Source: Devosia nanyangense (GTDB lineage: Bacteria > Pseudomonadota > Alphaproteobacteria > Rhizobiales > Devosiaceae). From it: 56,649 bases of DNA. Shown one piece after another: positions 24,704 to 31,953 of this stretch (the stretch's first letter is position 1; every line of letters begins with the position of its first letter). The stretch covers positions 1-56,649 of the forward strand of contig JACRAF010000037.1 in the NCBI GenBank assembly GCA_016213505.1, written 5' to 3'. The notes beneath the pieces were generated by a model. The model was given only the letters and a program-made list of their open reading frames with translations, did no database searches and had not been told where the DNA came from. The position numbers were made by a program, and so were the translations under genes.

Positions 24704-25708
24704 ATGAACGGAATAACCAAGGCCGCCGGCATTTCGCTGGCTGCCGTCTTCATGGCCTGCTCGGCAGGTGCCGCAAGCGCCGCCGGAACGACTGTCTGCT
24801 ACGCCTTCCAGGATCTCTCGACGGGCTTCTGGGTGGCGGGGCATAGCGCCATCGTCGATACCCTGAAGGCGGGAGGCGTCGAGGTTGTCGAGCTCAATGG
24901 CGGACACGACGCCAATCGACAGCTGGAGCAGGTCAAGGACTGCATCGCCCAGGGAGGCAACGGCATTATCCTGACTGCGGACGATGGCGACTCGGGCACC
25001 GTCGTGGTTGCGGCCGCGCAGGAGGCCGACGTGCCGATCGCGACGTTCAATCGTCCGCCGTCCGATATGTCCAAGGGCATCATCGTGGTGGCCGACAACG
25101 AAGCGGTGGCCCGTGCCGCTGTCGACGCGATGGTCGCTGAGGCCGAAAAGAAGTTCGCCGCGACCGGCAAGAAGCTGAAGCCGCTCATTCTCATGGGCGA
25201 CCTTGGCGATCCCAACGCCGTCCAGCGCCGTGCCGGCTTCATGAACTCGGTCGGCGCCCACCCCGATCTGTTCGAGGCTCCGGTCGAGGTTGCGACCAAG
25301 TGGAACTCGCAGGTGGCGTTGGCCGGCCTCGAGGCCGCGATGACCGCCGATCCCTCGATCGACTTCATCTTCACCTCGTCGGACTTCCTGTTCCCGACCA
25401 TCCAGTCGGTGCTGGAGCCGATCGGCAAGTGGAAGAAGGCGGGCGAGGCTGACCACGTGATCCTCGGCGGCCTCGACGGCGACGACGGCGCCTGCAAGCT
25501 GATCCAGGACGGCTACGTCGACTCGACCGGCGTCCAGGATGTGTATCTCGAGGCGGAACTCGCCCTGACCGGCATCATGGATGCCATCAAGGCCGGCGAC
25601 GCACGTCCGAACGCCGTCAAGCTCGACCCCGGATTTGCGCTCAGCCAGGCCAACTACGCCGAGATGGGGGCCAAGACCTGGGGCTGCCAGGTTCTGGCGG
25701 CCAAGTAG
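24704..25708 (+). CDS. Ribose-type sugar ABC transporter substrate-binding protein (SBP1)
   Basis: 334 residues with a clear Sec signal (ISLAAVFMACSAGAASAAG, cleavage about residue 27). The mature part is a periplasmic-binding-protein type I fold as in RbsB: strand VCYAFQDLSTGFWVAGHSAI, hinge VVELNGGHDANRQLEQV, IPIATFNRP-like segment, and LGGLDGDDGACKLIQDG near 258. ATG preceded by GGGAGGGAT. First gene of SBP1-permease-ATPase-permease, immediately downstream of the operator candidate. The sugar bound cannot be deduced. Confidence 0.88.
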   Translation: MNGITKAAGISLAAVFMACSAGAASAAGTTVCYAFQDLSTGFWVAGHSAIVDTLKAGGVEVVELNGGHDANRQLEQVKDCIAQGGNGIILTADDGDSGTVVVAAAQEADVPIATFNRPPSDMSKGIIVVADNEAVARAAVDAMVAEAEKKFAATGKKLKPLILMGDLGDPNAVQRRAGFMNSVGAHPDLFEAPVEVATKWNSQVALAGLEAAMTADPSIDFIFTSSDFLFPTIQSVLEPIGKWKKAGEADHVILGGLDGDDGACKLIQDGYVDSTGVQDVYLEAELALTGIMDAIKAGDARPNAVKLDPGFALSQANYAEMGAKTWGCQVLAAK

Positions 25709-25748
25709 CCGCCGCGACCCCGGCAGGCCTGCCGATCCGAGGTCATCT

Positions 25749-25782
25749 GCGCTGGCGGGATATGTCTCCGTCCCGCCAGCGC
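25749..25782. repeat. Strong hairpin between SBP1 and permease genes
   Basis: GCGCTGGCGGGA (25749-25760) and TCCCGCCAGCGC (25771-25782) make a perfect 12-bp stem with a 10-base loop in the 97-bp gap between the binding-protein and permease genes. No U-tract follows, so partial attenuation or 3'-end protection of binding-protein mRNA is more likely than full termination. Confidence 0.6.
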
Positions 25783-25805
25783 CACCAGTTTCAAGGCGCA
25801 CGACA

Positions 25806-26954
25806 TTGTCCGACACTATCCCGGCTCCACTCCTTAGGCGGCCCCGGTCCAGCGCCTTGCCGGCGCTGCTGCGCCGCCTGCTGCTCGACGAGTATTTCGT
25901 CCTCTATCTGACGGTTGCCTATTTCGCGGTATCGGCGTTCTTCTTTCCCGCGTTGCTGGACCCGCGCAACATCTCCAACCAGCTCTCCAACGTCTGGCCG
26001 CTGCTCGCGGTGGCGATCGGGCAGACCTTCGTCATCATCATCGCCGGCATCGATCTGTCGCTCGGGGCGACGATGGGGCTGGCAAGCGTCGCCGGCGCCA
26101 TCGTCATGACCAGCGCAGCCGACAAGCTGCTGCTTGGAAACAGCCCCGTCTGGGGTTGGCTGCTGTCCGAGCAGGGGGGCATTCTCGCCGATCAACCGGT
26201 GGCCGTTGCAGTCGGCATCGCCGTCATCCTCGTGACCGGCGGGCTCGTGGGACTGGTCAACGGCGTCTTCATCGCACGCTTCCGGCTGCCGCCTTTCATG
26301 ATGACGCTGGTGACGCTGATGCTGTTTTCGTCCGCCGCGATCTGGATCACCCAGAGCCAGAACATCGTCAACCTGCCCGACGGGTTCAACCGGCTGGGGT
26401 CGGGCGACCTGGTCTCCGTCTATTTCGGCGAGAAGGTCACGCCCGAAATCAAGCGCCGCGACATCCTTCCGTTTGTGACCTACCCGATGCTGATCTCGCT
26501 GGCGCTGGCCATTGCGGCGCATCTGCTGCTCAGCCGGACCGTGTTCGGGCGGCAGGTCTACGCCGTGGGCAACAACCCCAAGGCGGCGGAGATATCGGGG
26601 GTTCCGGTTCGCCGCACCATCATCATGGTGTTCGTCATTGCCGGATTCTGTGCGGCCGTGGCCGCCATTCTCTATTCGGCGCGACTGCAGGGCGGCCGCC
26701 CCACCATCGGCGGCGGCTCGGCGTTGCTCGACATCATCGGCGCCACGGTGATCGGCGGCACGTCGCTGGCCGGCGGCAAGGGCAAAATACCCTGGACCTT
26801 CGTGGGCGTGCTGTTCTTCGTCCTGCTCTCGAACACGCTCAACTACATGCGGCTTTCCGCCTTCCACATCGACGTGGTCAAGGGCGCCATCATCCTCGCC
26901 GCCGCGCTGCTCGACGTGCTGCGGGTTCGGCTGGCCGCGGGGGACGGGCGATGA
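25806..26954 (+). CDS. Ribose-type sugar ABC transporter permease
   Basis: 382 residues if the TTG at 25806 is used (AAGG about 9 bp upstream); no better in-frame ATG exists. About ten hydrophobic helices, with the RbsC/BPD_transp_2 hallmarks GQTFVIIIAGIDLSLGATMG, FGRQVYAVGNNPKAAEISG (conserved cytoplasmic loop) and IIGATVIGGTSLAGGKG. It is slightly longer than usual because of an insert at about 120-150 (DKLLLGNSPVWGWLLSEQGG) and another at 230-250. The 3' end overlaps the ATPase gene by 4 bp. Pairs with the permease at 28459-29445 to make the membrane channel. Confidence 0.85.
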   Translation: MSDTIPAPLLRRPRSSALPALLRRLLLDEYFVLYLTVAYFAVSAFFFPALLDPRNISNQLSNVWPLLAVAIGQTFVIIIAGIDLSLGATMGLASVAGAIVMTSAADKLLLGNSPVWGWLLSEQGGILADQPVAVAVGIAVILVTGGLVGLVNGVFIARFRLPPFMMTLVTLMLFSSAAIWITQSQNIVNLPDGFNRLGSGDLVSVYFGEKVTPEIKRRDILPFVTYPMLISLALAIAAHLLLSRTVFGRQVYAVGNNPKAAEISGVPVRRTIIMVFVIAGFCAAVAAILYSARLQGGRPTIGGGSALLDIIGATVIGGTSLAGGKGKIPWTFVGVLFFVLLSNTLNYMRLSAFHIDVVKGAIILAAALLDVLRVRLAAGDGR

Positions 26955-28462
26955 GCGGGGCAGGGCTCTCCATCCGCGGCATCGGCAAGAGCTTCTTCGG
27001 CGTGCCGGTGCTGACCGACGTATCGCTGGAAATCCGTCCGGGCCGGGTGCTGGGCCTCGTCGGACAGAACGGCGCCGGCAAATCGACACTGATGAACATC
27101 GTCGGCGGCAATACCGCGCCGGACTCGGGCGATATGCTGCTCGACGACAAGGCCTATGGCCCGGCCAATGCCCGCGAAGCGGAGCGGAGTGGCGTGGCCT
27201 TCATCCACCAGGAACTCAACCTGTTCGCCAACCTCTCCATCGCCGAAAACATCTTCATCACCGCCATGCCGCGCGGGCCTGCCGGCCTGATCGATCGCAA
27301 CCGGTTGCGTCGCCGCGCGACGGACTTGCTGCGCGAGGTCGATCTCGACCTTTCGCCGGACACTCTGGTCGAGCAGTTATCGCCGGGCGAGCGGCAATTG
27401 GTGGAAGTCAGCAAGGCCCTGCAGCTCGACGCCAGGATCGTCATCTTCGACGAGCCGACGACATCACTGACGCCGCGGGAGACGTCGCGGCTGTTCGCCC
27501 TCATCGACCGGCTCCGCTCCGGCGGAACGGCGGTCGTCTATATTTCGCACATCCTCGCCGACATCGAAACGCTCGCTGACGACGTCGCAGTGTTGCGCGA
27601 CGGCAAACTCGTGGCGGCGGGGCCGCGTCCGGACTTTCCGGCCTCCCGGATGATCAATCTGATGCTTGGCCGCGACATCGATCAGCTCTATCCCCCGCAT
27701 CGCTCGGCGGTGCGAGACGAAGTCCTGCTCGAGGCAGAGGGCCTGTCGCTGCCCGGCGTGGTGAAGGGCATCGATCTGAGCCTGCGGCAGGGCGAAATCC
27801 TGGGCCTATTCGGGCTGATGGGATCCGGCCGCACCGAGCTCGCCCGGCTGCTGTTCGGGCTCGATCGTTTCCACAGCGGCGAGCTTGTCGTGCAGGGCGA
27901 GCGGGTGACGCGGATGACGCCGCGGCGGGCCATTGCCGCGCGCATGGCGTTCATCACCGAGAACCGCCGGGAAGAGGGGCTGATGATGAATGTCAGCATT
28001 GCCGAGAACATCGCTCTGGCGTCGCTGCGGGCGCTGGGCAATGCGCTCGGCCTGCTGGACAAGCGAGCCATCACCGCCTCGGCGGCGACGTTTGCATCGG
28101 CGCTGCAGGTCCGGTCCGGTCCGATCGATACGCAGCCCGCGAGGAGCCTCTCGGGCGGAAATCAGCAGAAGGTGGTCATTGCCAAATGGCTGATGTCCGG
28201 CCCGTCGATCTTCCTGCTCGATGAACCGACGCGCGGCATCGACGTGGCGGCAAAGTATGAGATCTATTCGATCGTCAAGGACCTGGTGGCCGCTGGCAGC
28301 GGGGTCATCTTTATCTCCTCGGAGATCGAGGAGGTGATGGCGATGGCCGACCGCATTCTGGTGATGCGGCAGGGCGAGATCGCCAGCGCATTCGCGCGTG
28401 AGCGCTTCAGCAAGGCGAGCATCCTTCGGGCCGCGTTCGGCGAGAAGGAGGCCGCCGCATGA
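26951..28462 (+). CDS. Ribose-type sugar ABC transporter ATP-binding protein (double domain, RbsA-like)
   Basis: 503 residues with two ABC domains as in RbsA/MglA. N-domain: Walker A GQNGAGKST, signature-region LSPGERQLVEVSKAL, Walker B IVIFDEPTTSL. C-domain: degenerate Walker A GLMGSGRTELARLLFG, as is usual in this family, LSGGNQQKVVIAKWL and IFLLDEPTRGIDV. ATGA overlaps join it to the permease genes on both sides. Energises uptake of the sugar delivered by SBP1. Confidence 0.92.
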   Translation: MSGAGLSIRGIGKSFFGVPVLTDVSLEIRPGRVLGLVGQNGAGKSTLMNIVGGNTAPDSGDMLLDDKAYGPANAREAERSGVAFIHQELNLFANLSIAENIFITAMPRGPAGLIDRNRLRRRATDLLREVDLDLSPDTLVEQLSPGERQLVEVSKALQLDARIVIFDEPTTSLTPRETSRLFALIDRLRSGGTAVVYISHILADIETLADDVAVLRDGKLVAAGPRPDFPASRMINLMLGRDIDQLYPPHRSAVRDEVLLEAEGLSLPGVVKGIDLSLRQGEILGLFGLMGSGRTELARLLFGLDRFHSGELVVQGERVTRMTPRRAIAARMAFITENRREEGLMMNVSIAENIALASLRALGNALGLLDKRAITASAATFASALQVRSGPIDTQPARSLSGGNQQKVVIAKWLMSGPSIFLLDEPTRGIDVAAKYEIYSIVKDLVAAGSGVIFISSEIEEVMAMADRILVMRQGEIASAFARERFSKASILRAAFGEKEAAA

Positions 28463-29445
28463 CCCGGTCCCGCCTGGCCGAATTGCTGCTGCGCAATATG
28501 ACGGTCTTCATCTTCCTTGCGGTCTTTCTCTATTTCGGCGTTCAGGCGCCGCGCTTTTTCGGGGTCGAGTCGATCGCCAATATCGTCAAACAAGCGAGCT
28601 TCATCGGCGTGATCGCGGTCGGCATGACCTTCGTTCTGCTCACCGCCGGCATCGATTTGAGCGTCGGCTCCAATATGTATCTGTCTGCAATGGCCGCCGG
28701 CTACGTGCTGCAGAATCCCGCACTTCAAAACGGGTGGGGCGTCCTCGTCGCGCTGCTTGCCGGCCTGTCGACCGGCATCGTGTTTGGCGCGATCAACGCC
28801 TTCTGCATCGTCGTTCTTCGGATCACGCCTTTCCTCGTGACGCTGGCGACGCTGGTGGCGGGGCGCGGCGTAGGGACCGCGATCACCGAATCCTTCGGCA
28901 TCGAGTACCCGCCCCCATACCTTGCCTTCGGCGCGTCCGGCCTGTTCGGCATTCCGATGCCGATCGTGGTCTTCGCCGTGGTCGTTCTTGCGGCGCATAT
29001 CGTGCTCAGCCGAACGCAGTTCGGCCGGCAGATCTATGCGGTGGGCCGGGATCCCGAGGCGGCGCGCAAGGCCGGCATCGCGGTCGACCGCATCACCTTC
29101 TCCGTCTATGTGATCTGCGGCCTCTGCGCGGCCATTGGCGGGGTGACGCTGATTGCGCTGATCGGCCGCCTCAACCAGACCTTCGGCGTGGGCAAGGAGT
29201 TCGACGTCATCACCGCGGCCGTTCTGGGCGGGACCAGCCTGTTCGGCGGTGCAGGGACCGCCTGGGGCGCCGTCGTCGGGTCGAGCCTGGTCCAGATGGT
29301 CCAGTCGGGAATGATCTTCGTCGGGGTCAACATCTATCTGCAGCCGATGGTCCTGGCGGCCATCATCTTTCTAGCGATTCTGATCGATTCGCTCCGCAAC
29401 GGGCGGCTCGAAAAGCTTCGCCGGCGCAGGCTTCGTCCCGATTAG
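28459..29445 (+). CDS. Ribose-type sugar ABC transporter permease (second subunit)
   Basis: 328 residues, RbsC-like, with GMTFVLLTAGIDLSVGSNMY near residue 55, FGRQIYAVGRDPEAARKAG near 188 and ITAAVLGGTSLFGGAG near 250. About nine to ten helices. Start overlaps the ATPase stop by 4 bp. Last gene of the SBP1 operon; an 83-bp gap then leads to the LacI gene on the same strand. Two different permeases imply a heterodimeric channel. Confidence 0.9.
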   Translation: MTRSRLAELLLRNMTVFIFLAVFLYFGVQAPRFFGVESIANIVKQASFIGVIAVGMTFVLLTAGIDLSVGSNMYLSAMAAGYVLQNPALQNGWGVLVALLAGLSTGIVFGAINAFCIVVLRITPFLVTLATLVAGRGVGTAITESFGIEYPPPYLAFGASGLFGIPMPIVVFAVVVLAAHIVLSRTQFGRQIYAVGRDPEAARKAGIAVDRITFSVYVICGLCAAIGGVTLIALIGRLNQTFGVGKEFDVITAAVLGGTSLFGGAGTAWGAVVGSSLVQMVQSGMIFVGVNIYLQPMVLAAIIFLAILIDSLRNGRLEKLRRRRLRPD

Positions 29446-29528
29446 GCGGTTGATTGAGCAAATTGATATCGATTGGAATAGCGCGAGTATGGTAGTCCGC
29501 GATCTATCGATCGGAGCAGAACTGTTTC

Positions 29529-30599
29529 ATGGCCAGACTGGATAGAACCGGCGCACGTCGGGTGACGATGCAGGACGTGGCGAACCTGGCGCAGTGCTCG
29601 CAATCGACCGTTTCGGTCGTCCTCAACCCCGGGTCGTCGGTTCGGATTTCTCAGGACACACGCGAGCGCATCCTCAAGGCGGCGAAGGATCTGGGCTATA
29701 AGGTCGAACGTCCGGTCTCGCCACGGAACGGCCCGCTGCGTAACGTCGCCGTGGTTTTCGACGATCTGACGGTCTGCACCGAGGCCGTCATCACGGTGGA
29801 TGGTGTACGCGAATCCCTGTGGGGGACCGGCGACATCGTCAGCACCTACAATTGGCATGCCGACCCGGCGATGGAAGAACGCACGCTCGCGGCCATTCTG
29901 AGGAGCAATGTCAGTGCGGTCATCTATTCGACGGTTCGAACGCGCCAAGTCGTGGTTCCAAAATCCCTCTATGAAACCGACATCCCGGTGGTCCTGCTCA
30001 ACTGCTACAGCAAGGATCGCGCCTTCCCGTCGGTCGTTCCGGGCGACGTTGCCGGGGGCCATCGGGCGACCGAGCGGCTGGTCGCCGCCGGCCACACGCG
30101 CATTGCGCATATCACCGGCGAGGCCTGGCAGGAGGTGTCCGCCGACCGCGCCCGCGGCTATCGCGACGCTCTGGCGACTGCCGACATCCCCTTCGATCCG
30201 GCGCTCGTGCGCGAGGGCAATTGGCAACTGAGCTCGGGCTATGAGGCGACGTTGTCGCTCATGCAGCTCAAGCGTCCTCCGACGGCGATTTTCTGCGGCA
30301 ATGATCGCATGGCGATCGGCTGCTACGAGGCCCTGAAGCAACTCGGGCTTCGCATACCGGAGGACGTCTCCGTCGTGGGCTTCGACGACGACGAGATTGC
30401 CAGCCACCTGATGCCCAAGCTGACGACGCTGAAATACCCGCGCCTGCAGATGGGAATCTGGGCCGCCGAGCGCGCCATGGCGCCCCATCATGACCGCTCG
30501 GAGACGCACCGCGTGGTCAAGATCGAGTGCGAGCTCGTAGAACGGCAGTCTGTCGCCGTTCGAGACAAGGCCCGCGGGCGGCTTGTCCGCGCCGGCTGA
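29529..30599 (+). CDS. LacI-family transcriptional regulator
   Basis: 356 residues. HTH at about 14-45 (VTMQDVANLAQCSQSTVSVV, then LNPG...VRISQDTRERIL), followed by the hinge KAAKDLGYK and a periplasmic-binding-protein sensor (NVAVVFDDLTVCTEAVIT ... AIFCGNDRMAIGCYEAL ... VSVVGFDDDEIASHLMP). It lies between two ribose-type transporter operons, and operator-like 19-bp sites precede each binding-protein gene. An AATTGAT/ATCGATT half-repeat in its own upstream gap (about 29466-29486) suggests autoregulation. Probably senses the imported sugar or its product. Confidence 0.9.
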   Translation: MARLDRTGARRVTMQDVANLAQCSQSTVSVVLNPGSSVRISQDTRERILKAAKDLGYKVERPVSPRNGPLRNVAVVFDDLTVCTEAVITVDGVRESLWGTGDIVSTYNWHADPAMEERTLAAILRSNVSAVIYSTVRTRQVVVPKSLYETDIPVVLLNCYSKDRAFPSVVPGDVAGGHRATERLVAAGHTRIAHITGEAWQEVSADRARGYRDALATADIPFDPALVREGNWQLSSGYEATLSLMQLKRPPTAIFCGNDRMAIGCYEALKQLGLRIPEDVSVVGFDDDEIASHLMPKLTTLKYPRLQMGIWAAERAMAPHHDRSETHRVVKIECELVERQSVAVRDKARGRLVRAG

Positions 30600-30616
30600 C
30601 GCCGGCTGACGCCGGC
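30591..30616. repeat. 10-bp tandem repeat at the end of the LacI gene
   Basis: GCCGGCTGAC occurs at 30591-30600 and 30601-30610, followed by GCCGGC at 30611-30616. It spans the LacI-gene stop codon and looks like replication slippage; it does not alter the domain. Confidence 0.7.
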
Positions 30617-30734
30617 CAAGGCCGCCGACCGGCAACCCTGCACCTGTCCATCTCTCTCCGGCGCCGCACGGCACGGCCGTGCCCGCGCCGAATCCGCTTG
30701 TGCAAGCGCCTTCCATCGCTAATAGTGCCTAATG

Positions 30735-30753
30735 TATTAGCAAACGTTAGCTG
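30735..30753. promoter_or_regulatory. LacI-type operator candidate, copy 2
   Basis: On the minus strand this reads CAGCTAACGTTTGCTAATA, 16 of 19 identical to copy 1 at 24494. On the plus strand TTAGCAAAC/GTTAGCTGA (30737-30754) is a near-palindrome centred on CG, the usual LacI-operator layout. A perfect CTAAT/ATTAG repeat (30729-30740) overlaps it. It lies about 35 bp before the binding-protein start; the rest of the 30617-30728 gap is GC-rich without a gene. Confidence 0.6.
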
Positions 30754-30787
30754 ATCGGATTGTCCGGTCAGAGGGGAGGAACTGCAA

Positions 30788-31867
30788 ATGAAGCTCAAAA
30801 AATGGATGGCAGCAGGCGCGGCCGTCGCCGTAGCCGCCTGCGCGACCGCGGCCTACGCCCAGGGCGTCGACAAGGCGGTGGGTGGATACGACTTCAACGA
30901 AGCAGCCAAGGAAGATCCGGCGACCAAGGACTTCCATTCTGCGGATGGGCACCTGACCTTCGCCATCGTCACCCACACGGCCGGCAACGGCTTCTTCGAT
31001 CCGGTCTATGTCGGCGCCACCATGGCCGGCAACCTGATCGGCGCGAAGATCCTGCTGCTCGGTTCGGAATCGCCGGTCGACGATCCGGCCCGCGAGATCG
31101 AGATCCTCAATCAGATCGTGCAGGATCCGACCATCGACGGCATCATCATGACCACGCCCCAGGCAGGCGCCTATGACGACATCGTCAAGACCGCCTATGC
31201 CAAGGGCATCCCGGTCGCGACCACCAACTCGTTCGATGGCGGCATCTATGACCGGCTTGGCATCAGCCACACCGGCCAGGACGCGTCCGCGGCGGCGTTC
31301 GGCGGCGCGGCGATGGCGCAATGCGTGCTCGACAGCGGCGCCACCAAGGGCTCGATCCTGCTGCCGTCGTCGACGGCAATGGGCAACATCGAAGTCAATA
31401 ATCGCGTTACCGCGGCGTTCAACGCCGCCGTCGCGACCCTCAAGGCCGCCGGCAAACTCGACGCCTTCACGGTCGATGCGGGTCCCGAGAATGTCGGTGT
31501 CGACACCAACCCCAACGATCCGGTCAACGCCCTCGTGTCGCTGTTCGAGTCGCGCGGCGACGTGGTCGGCGCCTTCACTGCCAACAACGTCTTCACTCCG
31601 GCGCTGGTCAAGGCCGTCGCCCAGATGAAGATGGGTGGCAAGATCTGCGCCTTCGGCTTCGACCTCGGCCCGGCCCAGCAGGACGGCATCAAGTCCGGCG
31701 ATCTGACCGGTTCGCTTGGTCAGCAGCCATTCCTCCAGGGCTTCTGGCCGGTCATGCAGCTCTACCTGCAGATCGACCGGGGCATCTCGGCGGCGAACCT
31801 CGATACGCGCGCTCAGCTTGTCACCAAGGACAATGTCGGCGCCGTCGGCAAGCGCTTCGAGAACTGA
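30788..31867 (+). CDS. Sugar ABC transporter substrate-binding protein (SBP2)
   Basis: 359 residues, Sec signal MKLKKWMAAGAAVAVAACA with cleavage after AYA (about residue 24). Type I periplasmic-binding fold: LTFAIVTHTAGNGFFDPVYV near 55, GIIMTTPQAGAYDDIV near 118, GISHTGQD near 158 and CAFGFDLGPAQQDGIKSGD near 285. The pattern is that of the fructose/ribose (FrcB-like) group. First gene of a three-gene operon with a fused permease and a single-domain ATPase. Strong AGGGGAGGA ribosome site. Confidence 0.88.
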   Translation: MKLKKWMAAGAAVAVAACATAAYAQGVDKAVGGYDFNEAAKEDPATKDFHSADGHLTFAIVTHTAGNGFFDPVYVGATMAGNLIGAKILLLGSESPVDDPAREIEILNQIVQDPTIDGIIMTTPQAGAYDDIVKTAYAKGIPVATTNSFDGGIYDRLGISHTGQDASAAAFGGAAMAQCVLDSGATKGSILLPSSTAMGNIEVNNRVTAAFNAAVATLKAAGKLDAFTVDAGPENVGVDTNPNDPVNALVSLFESRGDVVGAFTANNVFTPALVKAVAQMKMGGKICAFGFDLGPAQQDGIKSGDLTGSLGQQPFLQGFWPVMQLYLQIDRGISAANLDTRAQLVTKDNVGAVGKRFEN

Positions 31868-31873
31868 CCTCTC

Positions 31874-31927
31874 GCGACCTTCTGCGTAAGGTCGCATACT
31901 GGCGGCGGAGTCTCCCGGCTCCGCCGC
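31874..31927. repeat. Two tandem hairpins between SBP2 and fused permease genes
   Basis: First stem GCGACCTT (31874-31881) with AAGGTCGC (31888-31895). Second stem GCGGCGGAG (31902-31910) with CTCCGCCGC (31919-31927). Both are perfect. Lacking a T-run, they probably slow read-through or protect the binding-protein mRNA, as at the other binding-protein junctions. Confidence 0.6.
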
Positions 31928-31953
31928 TTCCTGAACTCGAGAGACGGCAATAG

